From positions 1 through 24,398 of the forward strand of contig MUZY01000136.1 in NCBI GenBank assembly GCA_003266065.1: a stretch of DNA of 24,398 nt, in the 5' to 3' direction. A model generated the notes under the pieces. It worked only from the letters and a program-made list of their open reading frames with translations, did no database searches and was not told the DNA's origin. The stretch is from Methanosphaera sp. rholeuAM130. GTDB lineage: Archaea; Methanobacteriota; Methanobacteria; Methanobacteriales; Methanobacteriaceae. Shown here piece by piece: positions 8,820 to 17,123 of this stretch. The position numbers and the translations under genes are program-made. Within the stretch, counting starts at the first letter, position 1; each line of letters begins with the position of its first letter.

Positions 8820-10376
8820 ATGTCAAATAAAATTATAAAAAACAGCTTGATATTAATAATAGGCAACCTGTTATTCCGTGTTGGGGGATACATAAATCGT
8901 CTGGTAGTTAGTAGATTGCTTGGACCCGAAGGATATGGATTATATGGTTTGACGCTGCCGTTTCAGGGAATATTCCAGATATTATCCGCGGGAGGTCTTC
9001 CACCGGCAATCGCCAAATATGTTGCCGAATATAATGCCAAGGATGAAAAACAGTTAACAAGACAGGTAATCATCACGGCCACAAAATTCATGATTTTAAT
9101 GGCCATACTCCTTAGCATAATATTGCTGTTTTCATCGGACTTTATTGCAAACGTCATATTCCATAAACCTGCCGTAGTATGGCCTCTTAGGGCAGTCAGT
9201 ATTATAACACCATTCAGTGTAGTGGTCGGGGCTATGCGTGGGGCATTTCAGGGATTTTATAAAAACGAGTATACTGTATATAACAGACTGGCCGAACAGA
9301 TATCGACGATTGTATTTGCAATCGTATTCATATTTGCGGGTTTATATGCCATGGGTGCCGTTTTAGGTACTGCCTTCGGTTTTATCGTATCTGCAATTAC
9401 CGCCGTATTTCTATATAAACGATACATCAACCCATTATTTGAAGATGCGACACCACTTAAACTGTCATTTGACGAGGAAGTGAAATTGTTATGGATGCTT
9501 ATTAAATTTGCAATACCGGTTGCCGTTACCGCATTATCCGAGATGGCCATATATGATATTGGAACATTGGTAATAGGTACATTGATGCTGTCAAAGGATG
9601 TCGGATTCTACAATGCGGCAGACCCGATTTCCAGAATCCCCCTGATAATATCACTATCGATATCGACGGTATTGTTACCTGCCGCCAGTGAGGCTTATGC
9701 CCTAAATGACCATAGTCTCCTACAGGAGTATGTTGTAGACTGTTTAAGATACAGCATATTGACGGTACTTCCGTTATGTGTTCTCATTAGCATATTCAGC
9801 CTTCCGATTATGATCATATTGTTTGGAAGCGTATATGCCCCTAGTTCAGGGGTTTTAAGCATTCTTGTTATTGGAATGAGTTTCTATACGATATACATGA
9901 TTTGCAGCAGCATATTGCAGGGCATCAATAATCCGAGAATACCTATGTACATACTGCTGGTCGGTACGCTTATTAACTTAATTAGCAACTATTACTTCGT
10001 GAAAGAATACGGCATACTTGGGGCGGGTATCGGTACAACAATTACCACGGCAATACTTATGGCAATAATAGTGGCAATCGTAATTAGAAAAACCAGCATA
10101 CGGATTCCATGGAATAATATCCTGCGTATACTCATTGCCAATATAATCCTTGCGATTATATGCTTGCTCATTCCAAAAAGCATTATGGGCTGTATTGTAG
10201 GATTTGTTATGGGCGGTGTAATTTATCTGATTTCGATCTTAAGACTAAGGATAATGACAAAAAGAGATCTTAATTTCTTTATGAGCTTTTTAAATAGAAT
10301 GCCGTTCATAAATAAATATGAAGAAAAAATAGTTAAATATATAGAAAATAACAATTTAATATATAAAATAGAATAG
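8820..10376 (+). CDS. Wzx/SpoVB/MurJ-type polysaccharide flippase
   Basis: A 518-residue integral membrane protein with about 14 predicted helices, of the MOP superfamily (COG2244-like; relatives include Wzx, SpoVB and MurJ). The N-terminus has GNLLFRVGGYINRLVVSRLLGPEGYGLYGL followed by a short FQGIFQILSAGGLPPAIAKYVAEY, the conserved first-helix pair of this group. It probably moves a lipid-linked saccharide or pseudomurein precursor across the membrane; the substrate is inferred. It diverges from the polymerase-like gene and is followed after 25 nt by hisB, so the two may share a transcript. ATG 8820 has only a weak GTGA-like site upstream. The C-terminal tail is polar and basic (residues about 480-518). 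Confidence 0.85.
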   Translation: MSNKIIKNSLILIIGNLLFRVGGYINRLVVSRLLGPEGYGLYGLTLPFQGIFQILSAGGLPPAIAKYVAEYNAKDEKQLTRQVIITATKFMILMAILLSIILLFSSDFIANVIFHKPAVVWPLRAVSIITPFSVVVGAMRGAFQGFYKNEYTVYNRLAEQISTIVFAIVFIFAGLYAMGAVLGTAFGFIVSAITAVFLYKRYINPLFEDATPLKLSFDEEVKLLWMLIKFAIPVAVTALSEMAIYDIGTLVIGTLMLSKDVGFYNAADPISRIPLIISLSISTVLLPAASEAYALNDHSLLQEYVVDCLRYSILTVLPLCVLISIFSLPIMIILFGSVYAPSSGVLSILVIGMSFYTIYMICSSILQGINNPRIPMYILLVGTLINLISNYYFVKEYGILGAGIGTTITTAILMAIIVAIVIRKTSIRIPWNNILRILIANIILAIICLLIPKSIMGCIVGFVMGGVIYLISILRLRIMTKRDLNFFMSFLNRMPFINKYEEKIVKYIENNNLIYKIE

Positions 10377-10401
10377 AATAATTGAGTAGGACTGTTATCT
10401 T

Positions 10402-10986
10402 ATGAACAATGATAGATTAATTACATTAACAAGAAAAACCAATGAAACTGATATTGAGGTCACATTAAATGTTGACGGTAATGGAAACGGTGATATAGAC
10501 ACCGGACTAAAGTTTTTAGACCATATGCTTAACTCATTTGCCAAACATGGATTCTTTGACCTGGATATTACCTGCAAGGGTGACGTCGAAGTTGATGACC
10601 ATCACAGCATAGAGGATATTGGAATACTTCTCGGCGAATGTTTCAAAGAAGCTCTTGGCGATAAGGTAGGCATTGAACGTATGGGATACGGCGTTGTTCC
10701 CATGGATGAGGCCATCAGCCATGTTGCAGTAGACATCAGCGGCAGAAGCTATACCGTTTTTGATGCGGAATTTGAATATCAATACATAGGAGACGTTAAC
10801 TCTCAGAACATTAAACACTTCTTCGAATCCTTCGCAAACTCTGCTTTAATGAACGTACATATAAATGCGACGGGTGAAAATGACCATCACATCTGTGAGG
10901 CAATATTTAAAGCATTTGCCCGTGCATTAAATGATGCTACAAAGATAACACATAACCAATTATTAACTACAAAAGGAAAATTATAA
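10402..10986 (+). CDS. hisB: imidazoleglycerol-phosphate dehydratase
   Basis: HisB removes water from imidazole glycerol phosphate to give imidazole acetol phosphate, the sixth step of histidine synthesis. The 194-residue length is that of the monofunctional enzyme, without the phosphatase domain of some bacterial HisB. Two manganese-binding repeats are clear: DHHSIEDIG at about 66-74 and DHHICEAIFKAFARAL from 161. LDHMLNSFAKHG (39-50) is also typical. No other his genes are in the window, so the pathway is dispersed. It lies 25 nt behind the flippase, probably through read-through transcription rather than a shared function. The SD is weak (TAGGA). The stop codon sits inside the terminator hairpin. 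Confidence 0.97.
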   Translation: MNNDRLITLTRKTNETDIEVTLNVDGNGNGDIDTGLKFLDHMLNSFAKHGFFDLDITCKGDVEVDDHHSIEDIGILLGECFKEALGDKVGIERMGYGVVPMDEAISHVAVDISGRSYTVFDAEFEYQYIGDVNSQNIKHFFESFANSALMNVHINATGENDHHICEAIFKAFARALNDATKITHNQLLTTKGKL

Positions 10987-11009
10987 TACTTGAAAAAGTA
11001 TTATTTTTT
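10983..11009 (+). terminator. intrinsic-type terminator of hisB
   Basis: ATAATACTT (10983-10991) pairs with AAGTATTAT (10996-11004) around a GAAA tetraloop. T6 (11004-11009) and further T-rich DNA follow. The nine-base stem, GNRA loop and U-tract have the form of a bacterial Rho-independent terminator, and the hisB TAA (10984-10986) is part of the 5' arm. Confidence 0.8.
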
Positions 11010-11093
11010 GATTTACTTTTTTTATGGATTTTCCCTAAGAAAATGAACTTCATTCACTTATGAAATACCCCTACGAAAAGAAATTTATTTTAT

Positions 11094-11131
11094 TTAAAAA
11101 AAGAGGGTTGAATGAGTATAATTAAACATTC
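11094..11131 (-). terminator. U-tract terminator downstream of mtd
   Basis: On the minus strand just after the mtd stop, a weak 5-bp stem (GAATG/CATTC, 11110-11131) is followed by CCCTC and U7 (about 11103-11097). The U-tract is convincing, the stem is not. Confidence 0.5.
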
Positions 11132-11134
11132 CGA

Positions 11135-11995
11135 CTAGATAAACCAGTCCTTTTCAAAGGTATCCTCATCTTCGAAATTGTGAAGTAACTTGCTCTTGAA
11201 TACAACTGACCCGTCACGTTTATGTGGCGTTCGTGTAACCGTATCGTTGGATTTTTCCAGTTCTCTTGCTTCTTCTGCCAAAATAGCAGCCGACTTCATC
11301 ATTTCATGAGCCGCAACCACAAGCGGAATATACTCCTTAGGATCACTAACCCTAAAACAGGCCGTTACATCCATCTCGGAAACCTGTGATGCTATCTGAT
11401 ATGCCGCTATGGCCTTGGCTTCGGCATAGGGGTTGCTGAATCTTGCATAGCTAACGGCCTTTTGTGCCGTGACGATTATTTCGGGAAATGCTATTGGTTC
11501 ATCGTTTGTTACACAATCCAATACTTTATCAATCTCCTCATGCAGCAATCTGATAACTCCCGTAATTGACAAAACGTTCAAAACGTATGAATTGAACACT
11601 GCCATCTCCGTTGAATCCAAAAATTCCCTTCTGGCACCTATCATGGCATCTGCACGAACCAGTATATAACCGAGATTACGTTCCTTCATAAATGGAATGG
11701 CATTTTCGCCCGGCTTATCCCCTACGATAATCAGGGGAAGATCGAGTTTTGATATTTCATCAATTGCATGTCTTATCTGTCTGGCTCCGGGACTGGGACT
11801 GATAAACAAGAGCAAATCCACGTCAATCTTTTTTACCCTGCGTATGATATCATTGACTTCGTTCTGTCCCATCTTAGAACCGGTACTTATGGTTCTTATA
11901 TGAAAACCATCCCTATCGGCACGTTCATCCAATATCAAATCGATAACTGTTGAAACGCCGATATTACCTACTTTTACTACGCCTACTTTAATCAT
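11135..11995 (-). CDS. mtd: F420-dependent methylenetetrahydromethanopterin dehydrogenase
   Basis: Mtd reversibly converts methenyl-H4MPT+ to methylene-H4MPT using reduced F420. It is a cytoplasmic step of the C1 branch of methanogenesis, run in reverse when methyl groups are oxidised. The start (KVGVVKVGNIGVSTVIDLIL) and DERADRDGFHIR, followed by TGSKMGQNEV, are family hallmarks. The 286 residues slightly exceed the usual 275-283 because of an acidic C-terminal tail (FEDEDTFEKDWFI). GGTGAT lies just upstream of ATG 11995 and overlaps the 30-nt gap after the cfbB stop, so the two genes probably form an operon. The call is confident and, on its own, places the organism among F420-using archaea, almost certainly a methanogen. 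Confidence 0.95.
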   Translation of the reverse strand: MIKVGVVKVGNIGVSTVIDLILDERADRDGFHIRTISTGSKMGQNEVNDIIRRVKKIDVDLLLFISPSPGARQIRHAIDEISKLDLPLIIVGDKPGENAIPFMKERNLGYILVRADAMIGARREFLDSTEMAVFNSYVLNVLSITGVIRLLHEEIDKVLDCVTNDEPIAFPEIIVTAQKAVSYARFSNPYAEAKAIAAYQIASQVSEMDVTACFRVSDPKEYIPLVVAAHEMMKSAAILAEEARELEKSNDTVTRTPHKRDGSVVFKSKLLHNFEDEDTFEKDWFI

Positions 11996-12025
11996 CCAAT
12001 CACCAATATTATCTATTCTTCCAAA

Positions 12026-13381
12026 TCATTCCAATGCCTTTTGAGTAAAATTATATGCAAAATCCGGCAAACATGCCGTATGCGTATGAATATAACTGGC
12101 TACCGTATTCTTATAGAGCAGTCCGTCATGGGTACCGTTTATTCCCACGCCCCGTTGCATTTCAAATGCGAAGTCACCCTTATTTTTACCTGTATAATTT
12201 ACTTTGGAGTAATGAAACTCATGTCCATGATATGATGAGCCAAGCTTTTGAATGGGATTATCCTTTACGACTTTGGCAATGGTATAACTTAATCCCTGAA
12301 CCTTCTTCGTCAAACAGGAGTCGTATGGGAATACGCCCACCATCTGCTCATTATCAATTGATTTTGTCAGATACATCAAACCCCCGCATTCAGCATATAT
12401 CGGATGGTTATTGTCTGAAAATTCCTTAATTGATTTGAGCATGGACTTGTTTTCTCCTAACTGCTTGTTGTATATCTCAGGATATCCCCCACCGATATAT
12501 AATGCATCGGCATCGGGAAGTTCTTCATCATGTATAGGGCTGAAATAGACTATTTCTGCATTATTATACTCCAATGCCTCTATATTCTCATGATAATAAA
12601 AATTAAATGCTTCATCAAATGGTACTGCTATTTTTGTCTTTTGTTTTGTCCTTTCTTTGCTCCATATACCTTCATAATCCCCTTCTACATCATCACAGTT
12701 GTCCATTATCTCAATGAGCATGTCCAAATCCAAGTTATCCTTTACCAATTGTCCCCACTTGTCAATCAAGGTTTTGATTCTTTCCTCTTCAACGGCCGGT
12801 ATCAAACCTAAATGTCTTTGTTCCATTGTTATGGATGGATCTCTTATGATGCCACCGATTACCTTCGTGTTTGATAATTTTTCCACCGACTCCTTTGTTT
12901 TAAGGTAGTGTCTTTGGCTTTTGACATTGTTTAAAATTACGCCCTGTATGTTTATTTTAGAATCCAATGCCTTAAAACCTAACGTCATCGCAGCTGCACT
13001 TCGAACCAGACTCTTGCTGTTTATAATCAACACAACAGGAGCATTCAATGCCTTTGCAATGGAGGATGAACTTCCCACATCAGTGACTGGACTTATACCT
13101 TCATATAACCCACGTACACCTTCTATTATTGCATAATCAGCTTTTGATGTCCTCATGGCATTTTTGAAGGAACATCTAATCTGACCATCAGACATGAAAA
13201 ATGAATCCAAATTACGGGAGGCTATGCCCGTTGCACAATTATGATAGGACGGATCTATATAATCCGGGCCAACCTTAAATGATTGTATCTTATGCTCTTC
13301 GGATAATGCCTTCATTATACCCGTAGAAATGGTTGTTTTCCCCACACCACTACCTGTTCCTGATAATAATATCCTCTTCAT
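12026..13381 (-). CDS. cfbB: cobyrinate / Ni-sirohydrochlorin a,c-diamide synthase
   Basis: A glutamine-dependent amidotransferase that amidates the a and c side chains of a tetrapyrrole. In methanogens this family (CfbB, CbiA) acts on Ni-sirohydrochlorin towards coenzyme F430, and may also act on cobyrinate for B12-type cofactors. The DTBS-like ATPase half has the P-loop GTGSGVGKTT (8-17) and KVGPDYIDPSYH (36-47). The class I glutaminase-like half has IGGGYPE (296-302), the nucleophile Cys332 in YAECGGLMYL, and a His pair (433, 435) in SYIHTH. The length of 451 is normal. It is promoter-proximal to mtd. CfbB versus CbiA cannot be told from this sequence by eye; F430 is inferred from mtd next door. 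Confidence 0.88.
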   Translation of the reverse strand: MKRILLSGTGSGVGKTTISTGIMKALSEEHKIQSFKVGPDYIDPSYHNCATGIASRNLDSFFMSDGQIRCSFKNAMRTSKADYAIIEGVRGLYEGISPVTDVGSSSSIAKALNAPVVLIINSKSLVRSAAAMTLGFKALDSKINIQGVILNNVKSQRHYLKTKESVEKLSNTKVIGGIIRDPSITMEQRHLGLIPAVEEERIKTLIDKWGQLVKDNLDLDMLIEIMDNCDDVEGDYEGIWSKERTKQKTKIAVPFDEAFNFYYHENIEALEYNNAEIVYFSPIHDEELPDADALYIGGGYPEIYNKQLGENKSMLKSIKEFSDNNHPIYAECGGLMYLTKSIDNEQMVGVFPYDSCLTKKVQGLSYTIAKVVKDNPIQKLGSSYHGHEFHYSKVNYTGKNKGDFAFEMQRGVGINGTHDGLLYKNTVASYIHTHTACLPDFAYNFTQKALE

Positions 13382-13546
13382 AGAAATAACCTATACCTTT
13401 AAAAATAATTAGTGAAAATCATATATGATTATATATTTCAATGACATAGAATATAGATTTTTGCCTATGAAAGTTTTTTAATAATAATACTAAAATAAGA
13501 TTAGAAATAAAAATAATAGTATACTTTACTGGAGGAAAAAATATCC
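13382..13546. promoter_or_regulatory. divergent promoter region between cfbB and the VWA gene
   Basis: A TATA-like TATATAAT (about 13426-13436) reads towards cfbB on the minus strand. T-rich DNA followed by TTTTTTAATAATAATACT (about 13474-13492) may serve the plus strand. GGAGG (13531-13535) precedes the VWA start at a rather long spacing of 11 nt. Confidence 0.35.
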
Positions 13547-14677
13547 ATGGTAAATGAAAGAATAGTGGCTCTTTCACATCAGTTAAGACAGTCGGGAGTA
13601 AATGTCAGTATTAGAAGCACCCAAACGGCATGCCAGGTGTGGGATCTCTTCAAGAATGAAAGCGAAATTTCAAAGATGAAAACCGCCCTAAAGAGCGTAT
13701 ACGTTAAGGAAGCCTATGATGAAAAAAGATTTGACGAAATATTCGATGAAATATTCGAGAACGATGACTCATATCGCATTAAGCCTATTGACCAGCGACG
13801 TGAAGATCCGGCCATACAGCCTGAGGATATTATGGGATTGCCCGACGGTCAACAATCAGACTACAGCATAGAATCAATGACTCCCCCGGAATTTGACGTG
13901 AATCAACTACGCAAAATCAAGGTACATGAAAAGGATTTGTTGAAGACGGACATCAGCAACATAAACACATTTGATGAACGTATTCTTGACTTGTGTCGCA
14001 AGTTAAGTCAAAAGATTAGAACCAGAAGAAGCATACGCCGAAAAAGAATGCAATCCAATTATATCGACATGCCAAGAACAATCAGGACAAATCTTAAGAA
14101 TGGCGGAAAGCTAATCAGGTTACAGAATGCAAAGCCACACCTCCACAAAAATAAGCACATCTTCTTAAGTGACGTAAGTGGATCATGCGACTGGATAAAC
14201 AACTGGTTTTTCACAATATTGTATGGATGCCAAAAGTCGTTCGATAAGATTAGCTGTTATGAATTCGATAATTCCATACTTGAAACTACCGATGCATTGA
14301 AACTGGAATCATATTATGAATCATATCAGAATATTTATAACAGAAGAATAAAAAACGGGATGATACATGGACAATCAGATATGGCCAATTCATTTAAGGA
14401 ATTTTTGGAAAGTGCGAACCTAAACCATAGAAGCATAGTTATAATTTTAAGTGATTGCCGTGACTGGAATGGAAAAAGAGAAAATGGTGAATTGGAAAGT
14501 GCCAAAATTTTAAGGGAAATTGTAAGACGAAGTTCCAAGGTATTGATTTTTAATCCGGAACCTGAAGCGAAATGGGATACGCCGACAAGCTGCGTGAATG
14601 ATTATGTTGATGCCGGAGCCAAAATATATGAAATCAAAAACTTGGAAAACCTTGCAACGTTAATAACCAATCTATAG
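13547..14677 (+). CDS. VWA-domain protein, CoxE-like
   Basis: A 376-residue soluble protein. The N-terminal half is helical and charged, with an acidic stretch at about 58-75 and a basic one (RTRRSIRRKR) at 158-167. The C-terminal half is a von Willebrand A domain. Its metal-ion (MIDAS) loop is D209-V-S211-G-S213 in FLSDVSGSCDW. GQSDMANSF replaces the usual threonine loop, and ILSDCRDW supplies the later aspartate. This arrangement resembles CoxE proteins, which normally work with a MoxR-type AAA+ ATPase to insert or remodel a cofactor-containing enzyme; no such ATPase is in the window. It lies 11 nt upstream of thiI and is probably co-transcribed. What it acts on is unknown. Confidence 0.75.
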   Translation: MVNERIVALSHQLRQSGVNVSIRSTQTACQVWDLFKNESEISKMKTALKSVYVKEAYDEKRFDEIFDEIFENDDSYRIKPIDQRREDPAIQPEDIMGLPDGQQSDYSIESMTPPEFDVNQLRKIKVHEKDLLKTDISNINTFDERILDLCRKLSQKIRTRRSIRRKRMQSNYIDMPRTIRTNLKNGGKLIRLQNAKPHLHKNKHIFLSDVSGSCDWINNWFFTILYGCQKSFDKISCYEFDNSILETTDALKLESYYESYQNIYNRRIKNGMIHGQSDMANSFKEFLESANLNHRSIVIILSDCRDWNGKRENGELESAKILREIVRRSSKVLIFNPEPEAKWDTPTSCVNDYVDAGAKIYEIKNLENLATLITNL

Positions 14678-14688
14678 AGGGAGATATT

Positions 14689-15840
14689 ATGAAATATTTT
14701 GTAAGATACGGAGAAATAGGTACAAAAAGTCCAAAGATTAGACGTAAATTTGAAAACAATTTAATGAAAAACATACAATCGCAACTGGACTGCGAGTTCA
14801 ACAATAATCAGGGAAGATTAACCCTGATTACTGATGAAGAAGACGGCAAAGTAAATGACGTTCTCAAAAGAACATTCGGCATAGTCTCATACAGTCCAAT
14901 ACTTGAGACCAATACCAATAAGAATGACATCAGTTCATTAATTGAGGAAATCACAGGAAAGATTATAGAAGAGGGCAGGTTTAACCCGCAGAAAGATAGC
15001 TTTGCAGTTAGATGCAGACGCGTCGGAAATCATGACTTCACGAGCCAGCAAATGGCGGCCTACTGCGGTGGAGTTGTCATTGACGTCTGCGATGCAAAAG
15101 TAAACCTGTCACAGCCCGACTTTACATTCTATGTGGAGGTACGTGACGATAAGACATATATTTATCATGAAAAGATTAAGGGACCAGGCGGCCTACCAGT
15201 CGGCAGTCAGGGAAAGGTGATTTGTCTGATATCGTCAGGTATCGATTCACCTGTAGCGGCATATCAGATGCTTAAAAGAGGATGTCAAGTTATACTGCTG
15301 CACTGTGACAATCATCCGTATAGTGATGGTTCCGTTGAAAAGGTGCTTAAAAATGCCGATAATCTTAGACGTTATTCGGTTGGAAATCCAATAAAAGTCT
15401 ATTCGATAAAATTTGGAAAATATCTTGAAAAGGTATTGAATGAAGCTCCCCCACGTATGACCTGCGTGCTTTGTAAAAGTGGAATGTACCGGTGTGCCGG
15501 GCTTTTGGCTAAAAGGGAACATGCCAATGCGATTGTCGATGGAAGCAGTATAGGACAGGTTGCATCCCAGACTCTGACCAATTTAGAGGCTACCCGATAT
15601 CATTGCAGAATGCCAATATTCAGTCCACTGATAGCTATGGATAAGATTGAAATTGAAGAAATCGCCAAAAGAATCAATACATATGAAACGTCCATCATCC
15701 CAGATGGAGGATGTAAAGCCGTGCCGAAGTATCCCGAAACGCATGCCGACCTGGAATTGGTTAAGGAAATTGTTGAAAAAATTAATCAAAAGGAGTTTTT
15801 GGAGACGTTGGCCGAATCCATCACAAGAATAGACTCCTGA
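14689..15840 (+). CDS. thiI: tRNA 4-thiouridine synthase ThiI
   Basis: ThiI adenylates uridine 8 of tRNA and transfers sulfur to it; in some organisms it also supplies sulfur for thiamine. The protein has an N-terminal ferredoxin-like/THUMP region (about 1-165), then GPGGLPVGSQGK and the PP-loop SSGIDSPVA (182-190). The length of 383 shows that the C-terminal rhodanese domain of E. coli ThiI is missing, as in most archaea and many bacteria. Candidate sulfur-handling cysteines are Cys259 and Cys262 (TCVLCKS) and Cys342 in DGGCKAVPKYPET, near where the bacterial catalytic Cys lies. GGGAGA precedes ATG 14689. The sulfur donor in this organism is not visible in the window. Confidence 0.95.
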   Translation: MKYFVRYGEIGTKSPKIRRKFENNLMKNIQSQLDCEFNNNQGRLTLITDEEDGKVNDVLKRTFGIVSYSPILETNTNKNDISSLIEEITGKIIEEGRFNPQKDSFAVRCRRVGNHDFTSQQMAAYCGGVVIDVCDAKVNLSQPDFTFYVEVRDDKTYIYHEKIKGPGGLPVGSQGKVICLISSGIDSPVAAYQMLKRGCQVILLHCDNHPYSDGSVEKVLKNADNLRRYSVGNPIKVYSIKFGKYLEKVLNEAPPRMTCVLCKSGMYRCAGLLAKREHANAIVDGSSIGQVASQTLTNLEATRYHCRMPIFSPLIAMDKIEIEEIAKRINTYETSIIPDGGCKAVPKYPETHADLELVKEIVEKINQKEFLETLAESITRIDS

Positions 15841-15842
15841 CC

Positions 15843-15853
15843 TACTTTTTTTA
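15843..15853 (+). terminator. U-tract terminator after thiI
   Basis: A run of T7 (15845-15851) starts 4 nt after the thiI stop, with no hairpin. It lies in the 68-nt gap before the convergent flavoprotein gene. Confidence 0.45.
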
Positions 15854-15908
15854 TAGAAAAATTGTTAATTACAAAATAAAAAGAATAAATAATGGCAGGA
15901 TAAAGTGA

Positions 15909-17123
15909 TTATAACTTATCCGCCAAATATTGGCCCAGTCTTCTTGATAAAGCCAGTATTGTATATATCGGAGGCAGTCCCGGAGCTTCCGGCAAGACCG
16001 ATCCATCGGCGACGTATAGATTTTCTATTTCCGTTTCCAAATTGCTATCCACAATTTCACCAATTCTGGCCGATGCGATTAGATGTGCTCCCCTTACATG
16101 TGTGGAGGATATGCTTTCAATATCGGCTCCCGCCTCTGTGAGTATACTGCCGGCTATTGCCGCTCCCCTTGCAAGCAGTGCCGCATCTTCAAAGTCAATG
16201 CCTTTGACTACCTCATTTTGATAGACATGGCCCTTAAGGTTATCAGGTATTTTAATCATTAAACTTATTATGTCATCCACGGTAGCATCCGGATGTGTTT
16301 TACGTATTTTTGGCAGCAGGAATTGGCTGGTATGTGGTGAGATAACAATATAGGGCAATTTGATGTACTTGTTCATCTGTATTTCATGGTCCTGCATTGC
16401 CCCCTTATAGTATCCGCCAACGGTTATGAATGGATCAACAGAGAATGTTTCTCCAGCCTTAATACCAACTGTTCTGAGTAATTTAGGTGTTTTCATTCCA
16501 CCTGCGGCCAGTACCACCACATCGGCATGGTATTGCTTTGCCTTGTCTGTTTTTATGCCCCTGATTTTATTGTCTTCAACAATCAATCCGGTTACTTCTT
16601 CATCCGTTATGAGTTTTGCACCATTTTTCTGTGCTACTTTCAAATCCTCTAAACTACTCCATTTGGCACCGTGAGGACATCCCCATGCACACTTTCCACA
16701 TTGTTTGCACTTTGAAGGGTTAATCGCCTTCGGCATGTCCTGCATTTCCAGTCCCAATCTACTTGAGGCATCATGCAATAATCTGGTTATTTTTCCTTCA
16801 TGGGTCTTGGGCATTGTATCTATTTGTAATTCTTCTCTTAACTGTTTCAGTTGAGGGGTTATGTCAATGCCATACTCTTTTAACTCGTCTACCAGTGACG
16901 GTACAAGGTTACCTGCCATGACTAGTGATGAGCCTCCCACGACGTCGGTCTTTATCAGTTCCATCTCATTTTTATCCCACACGTCATAGTAGTTATATGC
17001 CTGTGAAGCATCGGATAGAACCCCTTTTTCCACTATGGTTATGTTGACATCCGGATTTTTTGACAACTGTCTTGCTACACTTAATCCACCGGTTCCTGCA
17101 CCTACTATCAATACCTCAGTCAT
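15909..17123 (-). CDS. GMC-type FAD oxidoreductase with a 4Fe-4S motif
   Basis: A 404-residue flavoprotein of unknown substrate. The N-terminal dinucleotide loop VGAGTGGLS (7-15) binds FAD, VVGGSSLVMAGN (61-72) is the typical GMC signature, and VVLAAGGMKTPKLL follows later. The C-terminal GMC_oxred_C segment includes RGAHLIASARIGEIVDSN and ADGSVLPEAPGLPP. Unlike classical GMC oxidases it carries a ferredoxin-like cluster, Cys139-x2-Cys142-x2-Cys145-x3-Cys149-Pro. It may therefore pass electrons between FAD and an iron-sulfur carrier rather than oxygen, which suits an anaerobe. Its ATG (17123) overlaps the end of the upstream membrane-protein gene by 8 nt, so translation is coupled. The family call is good; the reaction is unknown. 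Confidence 0.8.
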   Translation of the reverse strand: MTEVLIVGAGTGGLSVARQLSKNPDVNITIVEKGVLSDASQAYNYYDVWDKNEMELIKTDVVGGSSLVMAGNLVPSLVDELKEYGIDITPQLKQLREELQIDTMPKTHEGKITRLLHDASSRLGLEMQDMPKAINPSKCKQCGKCAWGCPHGAKWSSLEDLKVAQKNGAKLITDEEVTGLIVEDNKIRGIKTDKAKQYHADVVVLAAGGMKTPKLLRTVGIKAGETFSVDPFITVGGYYKGAMQDHEIQMNKYIKLPYIVISPHTSQFLLPKIRKTHPDATVDDIISLMIKIPDNLKGHVYQNEVVKGIDFEDAALLARGAAIAGSILTEAGADIESISSTHVRGAHLIASARIGEIVDSNLETEIENLYVADGSVLPEAPGLPPIYTILALSRRLGQYLADKL

